Positions 18,489-27,892 of a stretch of 64,000 bases of DNA are shown here, piece after piece; positions within the stretch are counted from its first letter, which is position 1, and each line of letters opens with the position of its first letter. A program made the position numbers and the translations under genes. Below the pieces are notes generated by a model. The model was not told the origin of the DNA. It made no database searches and saw only the letters and a list, made by a program, of their open reading frames with translations. This stretch comes from Paenibacillus sp. Root444D2 (GTDB taxonomy: Bacteria > Bacillota > Bacilli > Paenibacillales > NBRC-103111). The DNA is taken from the NCBI RefSeq assembly GCF_001426375.1, contig NZ_LMEO01000045.1, forward strand, positions 1,112,452-1,176,451, given 5' to 3'.

Positions 18489-18502
18489 TATGACCGGTCA
18501 TA
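18489..18502. promoter_or_regulatory. Perfect 14-bp palindrome, candidate TetR-type operator
   Basis: TATGACCGGTCATA is a perfect inverted repeat about 140 bp upstream of the MFS start. Similar TGACC/GGTCA palindromes are bound by TetR-family repressors. No regulator gene is adjacent, so a cognate protein would have to be elsewhere. Confidence 0.45.
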
Positions 18503-18514
18503 AATTGAAATGAC

Positions 18515-19573
18515 TTAGCGTCCATCCCTCGACATGAGCAGTGCCGCGCCTACAGCTCCTGCGGAGGAACCAAGAGCGGATGTTACGAATCGGACCGGGC
18601 TAAGAATCGAAGGCAGGCAGCGATCCTCGATGACTTCACGCATCGGACCTAGAAGCGGCTCGCCGATGTGCGAAGCTCCGCCGCCAAGGATGACCACCTG
18701 CGGATTGAGCAGGTGGAGGATGCTCACGAGCCCGATGCCGAGGGCTCGTCCCGCTTCACGCAGGATGCCGCTCGCATCGGCATCCCCTTCCGCGGCTGCG
18801 GCCGCGACTAACCGCGCATCAACGCGGTCTGGGTCGCCTCCCGCAAGCCTCGTAAGGGCGCCGGCAGCGTCGCCGTCGCCTCCCGCAACGCGGCGCACGT
18901 GCTCAGCGCCGCGGCGGCCTATGGCAGTGCCTGACGCGTAGAGCTCCAGGCACCCCACATTCCCGCAGAGGCAGCGCGGCCCATTTCCATCTATGGAAAT
19001 GTGGCCGAGCTCCCCTGCGTTATGGTTGACTCCGGCGATCAAGCGGCCGCCGGAGATGATGCCCCCGCCGATCCCCGTGGAGATCGTCACGAAGATACAG
19101 TCCGGCGCGCCCTCGCCCGCGCCGGCCAGCCATTCGCCGACCGCTGCGGCGGTGGCGTCGTTCTCGAGCCGGACCTCGCAAGCGAAGCGGTCCGACAACA
19201 CGGCGGCGACGGCAACGTCGCGCCAGCCGAGATTCGTGGCGAAGGTGACGACGCCGTTCGCCGTATCAAGCGTGCCCGCGGTGGCGACGCCAATACCGCG
19301 GAGAGCGCTGCGGCTGCCGGGCACAGCCGCGAGAATCCCCTCGATCAGGTTACCCAGTCGATCGAGTACAGCTACCTCACCCTGCTGCGCAAGGGTGGGG
19401 ATCTCTTCTCTTGCGATGATGCTGCCATCGTACGCAACCAAGGCGGCCAACATCTTCGTGCCTCCAAGATCTACCCCAACAAAATATTCTCGAACGAAGA
19501 CATCTTGTTCTTCTCCGATGTTGCTGTTATCCTTTACAAAAACATCCTGCTTATTGTCTTGCTCCAATGTCAT
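18515..19573 (-). CDS. ROK family sugar kinase
   Basis: About 352 residues from the ATG at 19573. ATP-binding DLGGTK lies at 35-40, catalytic Asp in LENDATAA (D139), GELGHISID with H191, and the ROK zinc motif CLCGNVGCLE (C201, C203, C208). The first 30 residues are an odd extension with a repeated QDVFV. Base composition is far richer in G and C than its neighbours, especially between 18580 and 19330. It is the last gene after nagZ (20-bp gap), so it probably phosphorylates N-acetylglucosamine or a related sugar released by NagZ. A start at 19609, overlapping nagZ, is possible but less likely. Confidence 0.88.
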   Translation of the reverse strand: MTLEQDNKQDVFVKDNSNIGEEQDVFVREYFVGVDLGGTKMLAALVAYDGSIIAREEIPTLAQQGEVAVLDRLGNLIEGILAAVPGSRSALRGIGVATAGTLDTANGVVTFATNLGWRDVAVAAVLSDRFACEVRLENDATAAAVGEWLAGAGEGAPDCIFVTISTGIGGGIISGGRLIAGVNHNAGELGHISIDGNGPRCLCGNVGCLELYASGTAIGRRGAEHVRRVAGGDGDAAGALTRLAGGDPDRVDARLVAAAAAEGDADASGILREAGRALGIGLVSILHLLNPQVVILGGGASHIGEPLLGPMREVIEDRCLPSILSPVRFVTSALGSSAGAVGAALLMSRDGR

Positions 19574-19593
19574 CTCTTTTTCCCCTTTCCCCA

Positions 19594-21225
19594 TCAATCC
19601 AGTCTCCAACCAAGCGGATACTCCTCCGACAATGTCACAGGCAGCCTTCCAACCGCTTTCTCTTTCCCAAGAAGCACATTCGCCAGAGAAACCATCGCAA
19701 GCGGACGGTTTTCATAACAAGCATAATAAGTCTTTACCTCAGGAAATTCAAGTAAATCATAAGGATTTCTCCCGGCAGCCACGATAACATACGGCTCTTT
19801 CCTTTGAACTAATTCTTTAACCAACCTGGTTTGTCCTGCTGAGAATGTTGCATTATATGTGACAATGACAATTTGCTTGTTACCCTCACAAGCTTCCAGA
19901 ACCGATGCTATCTCCGTATCCGAAGGATATAGCCCCAAGTAAACCTCCTTAATAGGCTTTCCGGCTATCTCAGATAAGACACTGCCCAGTGTCCCGCTCC
20001 GTTCCACAACTTCATCAATCTCAGTTCCCGTTTGTACTTCCGTCCAAATGACCAAGGTTGGCTCGTTCAGATCCAGCACTTTGCCTACTTCATCCTTAAC
20101 CCGTGTAATACTTTTACGGCTCAATTCTTTGGCGAGCAGTTGATGCTCGGGTGTAGAGATAGGTTCGGTCGGGATGGGTTCTAACGTATCATATCGAATC
20201 TCTCGCTTATATTTATAGGTCATAATCCGCAGCACGGACTCATCAATTCGCGACTCCGGAATCCGTCCACTTTCCACCGCAGCAATAACCGCTTCAATGG
20301 CAGACACTTGACGATCCAGTGAATGACTAACCAGAATAAGATCCGAACCAGCCTCAATGGCACGAACAGCGCCTTCCGCCACACCAATCCCTTCTGAGAT
20401 CGCCTTCATCTCCAGGCAGTCTGTTACAATTAACCCTTTGAAACGAAGCTTCTCACGAAGCAGCTCCGTTAAAATGCGATAAGACAACGTCGATGGAACG
20501 CCATTCTCTTCTAGTGCCGCGAAGACAACATGTGCCGTCATAATCGCGTCTACACCCCCTTCAATCGCTTTAATGAAAGGGGCTAGCTCAAGCTCCATCA
20601 ATCGCTCCATACTATGCGGAACAACGGGAAGATCATGATGAGAATCCTCTGACGTATCACCGTGCCCTGGGAAATGCTTGACTGTGGCTATAACACCCAT
20701 ATCCTGCAAGCCTTTCACCGCATGTGTGCCCATATCACCCACTAGCGCAGCTGTTTCACCATAAGAGCGTACGCCGATAACAGGGTTTAATCGATTATTA
20801 TTGATATCTAAACAAGGGGCAAAGTTCATGTTCACGCCCATTTGGCGTAGTTCTTTACCCATCACTTTTGAACTGGCATAAACACCTGCTGGCGCAAAAG
20901 CAGCCCCTAAAGCCATGTTCCCCGGCAGCAGAGTTGCTCCTTTTTCAATACGGGAAACCATACCTCCCTCTTGATCTACGGCTATGAATAACGGCTGTCC
21001 GCCGCTGCGGAGACTCATCGCTTGCAATTCGGCTGACAAATGAGCCAATTGGTGTGCATCTTTTACATTTCGACGAAAATAGATGACTCCGCCAATTCCG
21101 TATTTCTCAATTAATAGGGTAATGGACGCATTTGGTTCCAAAGATTCAAAACCGCAAATAAACATTTGACCCACTTTTTGACGCAAGGTTAAAGGATGTT
21201 GGTTATTGCGCGATGAAGATGACAT
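19594..21225 (-). CDS. nagZ: GH3 beta-N-acetylhexosaminidase
   Basis: 543 residues: a GH3 TIM barrel with the NagZ signature KHFPGHGD followed by TSEDSHHDLP (K183 to P200), giving the catalytic D194/H196 pair, and nucleophile D268 (IVTDCLEM). A second domain of about 170 residues follows, as in Bacillus NagZ/YbbD. Unlike secreted Bacillus NagZ there is no signal peptide, so it should work in the cytoplasm on imported GlcNAc-containing disaccharides (chitobiose or GlcNAc-MurNAc). AAGGAG lies 9 bases before the ATG. It sits between the ABC permeases and the ROK kinase in one operon. Confidence 0.92.
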   Translation of the reverse strand: MSSSSRNNQHPLTLRQKVGQMFICGFESLEPNASITLLIEKYGIGGVIYFRRNVKDAHQLAHLSAELQAMSLRSGGQPLFIAVDQEGGMVSRIEKGATLLPGNMALGAAFAPAGVYASSKVMGKELRQMGVNMNFAPCLDINNNRLNPVIGVRSYGETAALVGDMGTHAVKGLQDMGVIATVKHFPGHGDTSEDSHHDLPVVPHSMERLMELELAPFIKAIEGGVDAIMTAHVVFAALEENGVPSTLSYRILTELLREKLRFKGLIVTDCLEMKAISEGIGVAEGAVRAIEAGSDLILVSHSLDRQVSAIEAVIAAVESGRIPESRIDESVLRIMTYKYKREIRYDTLEPIPTEPISTPEHQLLAKELSRKSITRVKDEVGKVLDLNEPTLVIWTEVQTGTEIDEVVERSGTLGSVLSEIAGKPIKEVYLGLYPSDTEIASVLEACEGNKQIVIVTYNATFSAGQTRLVKELVQRKEPYVIVAAGRNPYDLLEFPEVKTYYACYENRPLAMVSLANVLLGKEKAVGRLPVTLSEEYPLGWRLD

Positions 21226-21251
21226 GAATACACGCTCCTTGAATGAGTGAG

Positions 21252-22067
21252 TTAAGATTTAATGCTTTCAATGATACGTTTCTGCAAAATAAAATAGATC
21301 AGCACGACGGGAATAACACTAAACATAATTGCCGCACAGAGCGAACCGTAGTTCATATTCAATTGGTCGTAAAAGGCTACCATGCTCACAGGAAGCGTCC
21401 TAAACTTTTCCTTCGCTAGAAACAGATTGGCCATCATAAACTCATTCCAATTGCTGAGGAAATTGAGCATAAAAACCGTGACGAGTGAAGGAATCGTAAT
21501 TGGCATAATGACTCGCCACAAAAGTCCATAGATCGATAATCCATCCATGATTCCCGCTTCTTCTAACTCACTCGGTATGGATTTCAAAAATGCACTAAAA
21601 ATAAACACAGTCAAAGGTAAACCCATCGTTATATAGGGCAGGATTAAGGCTAGCGGTGTATTGTATAAGTGCATGCTGCGAAGCAGCATATATAAAGGAA
21701 CAAGCAAGGAACCCGCGGGAACTAGCAATGCGAGCATTAATATACGCTGCAAGAACTTGCTTAATCGTGGGAATTCCATTCGAGTTATGGCGTACGCCGT
21801 TGCCGTACCAAGAAACAGAGTTGCCATGGCGGATATCACAGAAATCACCAAACTATTCGTAAAATAGTGACTTACATGGGCTCCAGTCCAGGCATTCCAA
21901 TAATTCGAAAAGGAGAGTTGTTCTGGAAGGGACCACGGCGAGGCAATGATTTCTTTATTTGTTTTAAAAGAGGAGTTCAATACCCAAAGAAGAGGAAACA
22001 AAATAACGCTTATGTACAGCATGAGAACAACATGCAGGAAAACACGGCGATAGGGAATTCCCTTCAA
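21252..22067 (-). CDS. Carbohydrate ABC transporter permease, MalG-like
   Basis: About 271 residues, six membrane segments, with the ATPase-docking EAA loop EEAGIMDGLSIYGLLWRV. It forms the membrane channel with the upstream permease. Translation appears to start at a TTG whose TTGA overlaps the upstream stop codon, preceded by GGAGGAGG at a good distance. No ATPase gene occurs in the operon, so it presumably uses a shared MsmX-like ATPase encoded elsewhere. Confidence 0.9.
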   Translation of the reverse strand: MKGIPYRRVFLHVVLMLYISVILFPLLWVLNSSFKTNKEIIASPWSLPEQLSFSNYWNAWTGAHVSHYFTNSLVISVISAMATLFLGTATAYAITRMEFPRLSKFLQRILMLALLVPAGSLLVPLYMLLRSMHLYNTPLALILPYITMGLPLTVFIFSAFLKSIPSELEEAGIMDGLSIYGLLWRVIMPITIPSLVTVFMLNFLSNWNEFMMANLFLAKEKFRTLPVSMVAFYDQLNMNYGSLCAAIMFSVIPVVLIYFILQKRIIESIKS

Positions 22068-22948
22068 TATTGCACCTCCTCCTGCTTCCTTATGAACCAG
22101 CCAAACAAGGAAGTTAACATGCCGGTTAAAAGGAGAATAAGTACGGCAATACCGTTTGCATACCCATATTCACCAATGCGATAAGCTTTTTTATACATAT
22201 ACGTGGCCATCACTTCTGTAATCCCATACGGATTGCCGCCAGTCATCACAAAGACAATATCTAAAGCCTTCATAGCTCCAGTAATCGATAGCAAAATCAT
22301 GACCATGATAACAGGACGCAGCATCGGAAGCGTAATCGACCAAGCCTCACGCAGGCTTGTCGCCCCATCTAACTCAGCGGCTTCCAAGATATTTTTGGGG
22401 ATCCCATAGATCGCCGATAAAACCAGCACGACATAGAATCCAACCCATTGCCATGCGTTGGTAACAAGCACAGAGAGCATCGCTGTCGCTTCCTCTGCTA
22501 ACCAAACGTGCTGCCAAGTTATTAACCCTACAGCTTCTAATGCTTGATTGAGCAGCCCCGCCTGTGGGTGATAGATGAACCCCCATAATACGCCGACCAC
22601 AGCTGTAGAAAGAACTGTCGGGAGGAAAATCATCGTTTTGTAGAAGCTAGTCCATCGCCTAACTTTGCTTACCAGCAGGGCTAAACCGAGTATAAAGGGG
22701 ATTTGCAATCCAACAGAAAAACCAATGAAATACAGATTATTCCGCACAGCCATCCAGAAATATTTGTCCTGAAAAGCAGTAACGAAATTATCCAAGCCAT
22801 TAAATCTCGCCGGCGATACTCCGTTCCACTCCGTGAAACCGTAGCGCAGCGACATGATCATGGGATATAGGAAAAAGATCACGAATAGCAGCAGTGTCGG
22901 TAACGTAAAAAGCGCATAAGCAAAAGGGTTTCTTCCTATCTTATTCAT
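22064..22948 (-). CDS. Carbohydrate ABC transporter permease, MalF-like
   Basis: 294 residues, six membrane segments, opening with LPTLLLFVIFFLYPMIMSLRYGF, typical of MalF/UgpA-type permeases. EAA loop: EAAELDGATSLREAWSITLP. It lies 11 bp after the binding-protein gene and overlaps the next permease by 4 bp. With that gene it forms the importer for an amino-sugar oligosaccharide, inferred from the nagZ and ROK genes. Confidence 0.9.
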   Translation of the reverse strand: MNKIGRNPFAYALFTLPTLLLFVIFFLYPMIMSLRYGFTEWNGVSPARFNGLDNFVTAFQDKYFWMAVRNNLYFIGFSVGLQIPFILGLALLVSKVRRWTSFYKTMIFLPTVLSTAVVGVLWGFIYHPQAGLLNQALEAVGLITWQHVWLAEEATAMLSVLVTNAWQWVGFYVVLVLSAIYGIPKNILEAAELDGATSLREAWSITLPMLRPVIMVMILLSITGAMKALDIVFVMTGGNPYGITEVMATYMYKKAYRIGEYGYANGIAVLILLLTGMLTSLFGWFIRKQEEVQY

Positions 22949-22959
22949 GTCTCATCCTA

Positions 22960-24315
22960 CTATTTCGTATGGGTTTCTTCCTTGTTCGAAGCCTCTTGCT
23001 GCTTCTGTATGTCTGCCATTAAGGTGGCTGGGTCAGTTCTTCCGCCTATTAATTCTTGCATACCGCGCTCCAATTTTTCTCGAACTTTCGTTTGAATGCG
23101 TGAGTCGAATGCGGGGAAAGCACCTTTACTGCTTGCAAATACATTCAAAATTTCCGTTATGAGCGGGTTTACATTGCTCGTATCCTGCAGCTTCATGGCA
23201 GGTGGCATACCTTCTTCGACAAGCTGTCTTTTTTGCATGGATTCGTTATACATTTGCCTGATAAACTCCTTGATGGCCACCAGCTGATCTGGCGTCACTT
23301 TTTTAGAGAATCCATAGGCATTAGACCATCCTCCATTGATATAACCATCTCCTGGCCCCCCCATATCTGGGAAACTCATGAAGCCTACATCCTTTACGAT
23401 GGATGACTTCTCAGGGTCAAGCAGCGGCGTATTCGCCCAACTGCCATCGAACATGAATGCCGCTTCACCGCTGCTAAATTTATTTTGTTGCTCGGCATAG
23501 GCCAGTGCTAAGCTGCCTTCTTGGAGATACCCCTTTTGAATCAACGTATGATATTTCTCAAAAGCATCCACAACATCCAGATCTGTCCATCGCTTGCTTC
23601 CATCCAATAAGCCCTGAATAGAATCTGGCCCTGCCGTACGTACCCACATCGTATTGCTCATCATGTTAATGACCCATGAATCTTTAGCCGCCATTGCAAA
23701 AGGCGTTATTCTTTGAGCTTTTAGTATCGCGGCAGCAGCGAGCAGTTCCTCCCACGTTTGAGGTGGTTTTATGTGATGATCCGCCAAAATCCTTTTGTTA
23801 TAGTACAAGCCCTCGACGTACCCTGCCATAGGAATGCCATAAATTTTACCGTTAACCGTAAACTCCTCGAAGCTATAAAACTTATTGATTAATCCAAGCT
23901 CATTCAGTATTGGCGTAAGATCAAGCAGCCTGCCCGCTTTGACGTAATCCTTCGTATCCGTTCCGCCAAACAAGTCGAATATTTCCGGTGGATTCCCAGC
24001 TGCCATCTCCGCTCTCAGCTTTTCGAAGCGATTGACCTTATCCTCTACTCCATCTAATGTAATCGATAAGCCTGGCACCTTCGACTCCGTTGCTTTCACT
24101 ACATCCTGCAGCATTGCGAAGCGCTTCTTCTGCGTATCTTTCACCTGCGTATGACGAAGTGTCAGTAGGATTGGCTCTCCTTTGGTCCCCGCGGGGTCGG
24201 GAGTCTCGCCAGCATGAAGGTTTTGTTCATTGTTCGAAGTTAAGCTGTTGCAAGCAGACACGATGAACGTTATAGCCACTATCGCTGCTACCGAAATCAA
24301 CGTTCCTTTTCTCAT
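22960..24315 (-). CDS. Extracellular sugar-binding lipoprotein of the ABC importer
   Basis: About 451 residues from the ATG at 24315, which follows AAAGGAG. The signal peptide ends in a lipobox with Cys22 (FIVSAC), so it is membrane-anchored outside the cell. It has the family 1 sugar-binding fold: ILLTLRHTQ, ANPPEIFDLFGG, IYGIPMAGYVEGLYYNK and FMFDGSWAN. A reading that starts 40 codons earlier is rejected, as it would overlap the upstream regulator gene and bury the signal peptide. It is first in the operon, with its own promoter and probable regulator site. Confidence 0.9.
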   Translation of the reverse strand: MRKGTLISVAAIVAITFIVSACNSLTSNNEQNLHAGETPDPAGTKGEPILLTLRHTQVKDTQKKRFAMLQDVVKATESKVPGLSITLDGVEDKVNRFEKLRAEMAAGNPPEIFDLFGGTDTKDYVKAGRLLDLTPILNELGLINKFYSFEEFTVNGKIYGIPMAGYVEGLYYNKRILADHHIKPPQTWEELLAAAAILKAQRITPFAMAAKDSWVINMMSNTMWVRTAGPDSIQGLLDGSKRWTDLDVVDAFEKYHTLIQKGYLQEGSLALAYAEQQNKFSSGEAAFMFDGSWANTPLLDPEKSSIVKDVGFMSFPDMGGPGDGYINGGWSNAYGFSKKVTPDQLVAIKEFIRQMYNESMQKRQLVEEGMPPAMKLQDTSNVNPLITEILNVFASSKGAFPAFDSRIQTKVREKLERGMQELIGGRTDPATLMADIQKQQEASNKEETHTK

Positions 24316-24346
24316 CTTTATTGATCTCCTTTTTGCTTGCCATCTA

Positions 24347-24414
24347 AGTATAAAATAATGGTTGTTTGTCCTAAAGACCCACAAATTCCTAATAAAGGGG
24401 CAAAATCCTCTACT
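24347..24414 (-). promoter_or_regulatory. Promoter and putative YesN site of the amino-sugar operon
   Basis: Minus-strand -10 box TATACT at plus 24347-24352, with a weak -35 (TTTAGG) at 17-bp spacing. Upstream, AGTAGAGGATTTTGCCCC overlaps the end of the regulator gene; its AGGATTTT core occupies 24402-24409, 49 bp from the -10 box. The same motif recurs before the kinase gene. Confidence 0.6.
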
Positions 24415-26008
24415 TAGCTTCTTTGCGCTTTTCACGAAACTCCGATGGAATCTCGCCGGTAAACTTTTGAAATACTTTGGTAAAATATCGCCGTTCGATG
24501 TATCCTACTGATTTTCCGATGTCCGTAATACTTTTATCACTATGGAGCAGCATCGATTTCGCCAATTCCATCCGATGTTTCGTGACATATTCAACGAAGG
24601 TTTCTCCAAAATGCTGCTTAAATAATAAACTAAAATAACTGGAGCTAATCCCTAGGGTACTCGCTATATCCTCGATCCCGAAATCATTTGAATAGTGAGT
24701 TCTTATGTATTCCTTCGCCGCTGTCATAAGCAGCTCGCTGTTTTTCTTCTTATTCGACCCTTCCAGCCCAATTGCTACAAGCTGTACCATAACCTGAAGC
24801 AAATGTTGAATGCTCTCGCTCTTGTCCAGCTGACACCAGATCTGTTCTTCCTCCTGATAATCAAGGGAATTCATTTCTCGCAGTTCGCGGAGTAGATGAA
24901 GAATAAGGAAATGCAGCATCTGATAGGCCCTGGCAAAAGAGCTGTCAGACAAACCTTCAAGCAGTAATCTCAAGCGCTTTAAGGCATCCTCCGTTTTGAG
25001 ACGGTTTAGCTGTTTAAGTCCTGTTACAATTTCTTCTACCAAATACCATAAGGAGATGTTCGCATCAGCGGGCTCTTTGGACTCTTTATACAACAGCACG
25101 GATTCCTGCTTCCCCAGATTAAGCTGCATGAATCGCTGAAGCTTCCGATAGGCCTCAGAGAGCTGACGGAGTCCAACAGCTGCCGGGAAGATGCCGACAC
25201 TAATGTCTAATTTAACCGATTGGGAAACGTTATGCTGAAGTTGAGCTGCTATTTCATTTAACTTCACCAATGCGGCGCTTTCGCCCTTATCGTCCCATTG
25301 TATGATGACACACCACTCGCCTTCGCGGATCTGGAGTACCGTAAACTTCAATTTTTCATCCGCTAACGAATCTTGCAATACATTTCGTACCGCGAAATTC
25401 CATAGCTTCCGCTCCTGCTCCGTCCAAGGCAGTGATTTCTGTGAGTAATCATCGACATCGATCATCGCAAATAAATAGGTCAACATTTCAAGGTCCATAT
25501 CATCAATCGGAAGCAGCGTCTTCGGCGTAATTTCCGTATAATTCATCAAAACGTCCTGCAGGATCTTCTCATAGGCCAAATTTTTCATTTTGCCCCACTT
25601 TTGCTGCTCCTCTTGCTCACTTCGCTTCTTAACCCTGATTTCATTCGCCAACTTGCTTATAGAATTCTCTAACTCTTCATAGTTAATAGGCTTCAGTATA
25701 TAATCGCTCACGCCAACTCGCATCAACGTGCGTACATATTCGAAATCCTGATAACCCGTCACCATAAGCACCGTACAATCGTAATTAATATCACGCAGCT
25801 TCTGAACGAACGTAATGCCATCCATTAGCGGCATACGAATATCACTCATAACCAGATCCGGTATATGCTGGCAGCTAAGCTCCAGTGCTTCCACTCCGTT
25901 TTTGGCCGTTCCAACGATATCAATCCCTAGTTCATTCCAAGGAATAACCGCCTGCAAATTACGCAAAATGTTAGGCTCATCATCTGCCAATATCGCTTTT
26001 AGCCTCAT
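24410..26008 (-). CDS. YesN-type response regulator with AraC DNA-binding domain
   Basis: 532 residues: receiver domain with D9-D10, phosphoacceptor D56 (LVMSDIRMPLMDG) and K106 (YILKPINYEE), a long central region of about 280 residues, and a C-terminal AraC double helix-turn-helix (IASTLGISSSYFSLLFKQHFG, then IGKSVGYIERRYFTKVFQKFTG). The start overlaps the kinase stop as ATGA. It is the direct partner of the upstream kinase and probably activates the sugar-uptake/nagZ operon and its own operon through the shared upstream motif. Confidence 0.92.
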   Translation of the reverse strand: MRLKAILADDEPNILRNLQAVIPWNELGIDIVGTAKNGVEALELSCQHIPDLVMSDIRMPLMDGITFVQKLRDINYDCTVLMVTGYQDFEYVRTLMRVGVSDYILKPINYEELENSISKLANEIRVKKRSEQEEQQKWGKMKNLAYEKILQDVLMNYTEITPKTLLPIDDMDLEMLTYLFAMIDVDDYSQKSLPWTEQERKLWNFAVRNVLQDSLADEKLKFTVLQIREGEWCVIIQWDDKGESAALVKLNEIAAQLQHNVSQSVKLDISVGIFPAAVGLRQLSEAYRKLQRFMQLNLGKQESVLLYKESKEPADANISLWYLVEEIVTGLKQLNRLKTEDALKRLRLLLEGLSDSSFARAYQMLHFLILHLLRELREMNSLDYQEEEQIWCQLDKSESIQHLLQVMVQLVAIGLEGSNKKKNSELLMTAAKEYIRTHYSNDFGIEDIASTLGISSSYFSLLFKQHFGETFVEYVTKHRMELAKSMLLHSDKSITDIGKSVGYIERRYFTKVFQKFTGEIPSEFREKRKEAK

Positions 26009-27819
26009 AAGCCTTCCCCCTTATTTTTTGGGATCAATATCTTCATCGTCGTACCGTGACCTTCTTGACTGCAGATGAACATGCCATAATGAGCGCCATA
26101 TTGGATCCTTATACGATCAGCTACATTGCTGACACCAAGTCCTCTTCGCTCTTCATTCGCGCCCAATATTTCGTGAAATGGCGTCTCTAGCTCTGTTTTA
26201 TAATGAAATTTAGCTAATTTCTCCGCACTTATACCGACGCCGTTATCCGTGACATAAAGAGCAATCCGTTCTCCTTCATCCACAACCTTTATGGCGATCA
26301 TGCCCATATAAGCAATAGGTTCAAAACCATGCTGCAAACTATTCTCTACCAATGGTTGAAGAGTAAGCTTGAGAATGCAATAATCCAACAGCTCAGGCGG
26401 AGCTTGAATGTCATATTGAAATTGATCTTCAAAGCGGAATTCCTGAATTTCGAGGTAGCTTTTCAGATGCTCAAGCTCTTGCTTTAGTGAAATTTCTTCT
26501 CTATTTTCCATTCCAATCCGTAACAGATTCCCAAGTCGATACACCATTTGGCTGACTTTCTTCCCTTGGTTTTGGATCGCTAACACATTGATGGATTCCA
26601 GTGTATTAAAAAGAAAATGCGGCTTGATCTGGGCTTGCAGCAGCATAAGCTCAGCCTTATTTTTACGGTCCTGCTGACGTTTGACTTCTTCCAGAAGATC
26701 CTCTACACGCACAACCAAGCTGTTGAATCCTCTCGCGAGAGCGGAGGTTTCATCCTTACCGCTTTCCTCCATGCGAGTCGTCAAATCGCCGCGTTCAACC
26801 TTTTTCATTGAGGAAAGCATTCGTAGAATCAACTGAACAATTCGTCTTACGAAAACCAGATTGTACACAAGTGCAAAAAATAAACAGACGAACGTAATCC
26901 CAGCGACCAGCTTCATAATCGTCTCAATTTCCCCAGCCACATACTTCCATGAGGTGATCGACACAACGCTCCAATCCTGAACACCCATCTGGTTAATATT
27001 TAAATGATAGAGGGAAATTAAGCTTTTTTCATTCTGAAAATTAGCCTGGAAACTGTTATTGTTTAGCTGCAAATCCAATTTGCCAGGCAGCAGCTGCAGC
27101 ACATTGGCACCTTCTAAATTTTGCTTATTATCATAAAAAATTAGTCCGTTTTTGTTGACGAGTAAATAACGCTTAGAGCTTTCCTCATTCGTGTTGAAAG
27201 ATTTGAAAATTTGATCAAGCTCATTGAATCTGAACTTCAGCAGCATGAACCCCAGGTTGTCCATCGTCCAGAAATCTTTGACCAATCTCGCTTGATAGAA
27301 TTCCCCGCGGCCCGTCCCGAACTCCTTATATTCGGAAGGTCCAATCCAGAGTGGACTTCCGTTCAATTCCTGTATGTGCTGGAATGCGGTACTTTGCGTC
27401 AGCGCTGTCCACGGCAAAGCGTTTCCACCCCCGCGCCCCGCACTAAACGATTTGCCTGCATTATTATAAATCGCGACGGATTGCACAGGTGAATAAGTCA
27501 ATATAGAGCCGCGCAGCAAGGTATCAAAGGTATTCAAGTCATAAGACGAGAGCGTGTTTTCATTCGGCTTCACCTCATCGATCGTTCGATAAATCCCCTG
27601 AATGCTCTCCTTTACCATCCAAAAGTCCGAAAAATAATTGGCTTCCTTGAACATGTAATAAATATTACGGGAAATCGCCTGTAAAGTGACCTCGGTTAAA
27701 TCGCCGTACTTCTTCTCAATTAGCTGCTGAGATACCGTATAAACAGCGGAACCTAGTACGAACAAAGGAATAATAATGAACATTAAAAAACCGATAAACA
27801 CTTTTTTGTTCAAATTCAT
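26005..27819 (-). CDS. YesM-type sensor histidine kinase
   Basis: About 604 residues. Membrane segments near residues 5-25 and 285-308 enclose an extracellular sensor domain; HAMP follows, then the kinase core QAQIKPHFLFNTLES (phosphorylated His in PHF), N-box LQPLVENSLQHGF and G-boxes YVTDNGVGIS and GLGVSNVADRI. It presumably senses sugar outside, perhaps through the binding lipoprotein. The ATG at 27819 is chosen because the protein then begins MNLNKKVF with the first membrane segment right after; GGAAGGAG lies about 12 bases upstream. Confidence 0.9.
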   Translation of the reverse strand: MNLNKKVFIGFLMFIIIPLFVLGSAVYTVSQQLIEKKYGDLTEVTLQAISRNIYYMFKEANYFSDFWMVKESIQGIYRTIDEVKPNENTLSSYDLNTFDTLLRGSILTYSPVQSVAIYNNAGKSFSAGRGGGNALPWTALTQSTAFQHIQELNGSPLWIGPSEYKEFGTGRGEFYQARLVKDFWTMDNLGFMLLKFRFNELDQIFKSFNTNEESSKRYLLVNKNGLIFYDNKQNLEGANVLQLLPGKLDLQLNNNSFQANFQNEKSLISLYHLNINQMGVQDWSVVSITSWKYVAGEIETIMKLVAGITFVCLFFALVYNLVFVRRIVQLILRMLSSMKKVERGDLTTRMEESGKDETSALARGFNSLVVRVEDLLEEVKRQQDRKNKAELMLLQAQIKPHFLFNTLESINVLAIQNQGKKVSQMVYRLGNLLRIGMENREEISLKQELEHLKSYLEIQEFRFEDQFQYDIQAPPELLDYCILKLTLQPLVENSLQHGFEPIAYMGMIAIKVVDEGERIALYVTDNGVGISAEKLAKFHYKTELETPFHEILGANEERRGLGVSNVADRIRIQYGAHYGMFICSQEGHGTTMKILIPKNKGEGL

Positions 27820-27892
27820 CGACGAGGCAGACTCCTTCCAAACCGAATCAGGCACCATCCTAGTGTTGGCGCCTTTACACTGCTTACTATTG

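Noticed and set aside
18993..19787. Long plus-strand frames (264 and 238 codons) opposite the ROK/nagZ region
   Set aside because: GC-rich codon usage of the ROK gene leaves few stops on the opposite strand; the predicted proteins are low-complexity and match no family.
24316..24435. 40-codon N-terminal extension of the sugar-binding lipoprotein
   Set aside because: It would bury the signal peptide and overlap the regulator gene; a good AAGGAG site precedes the internal ATG.
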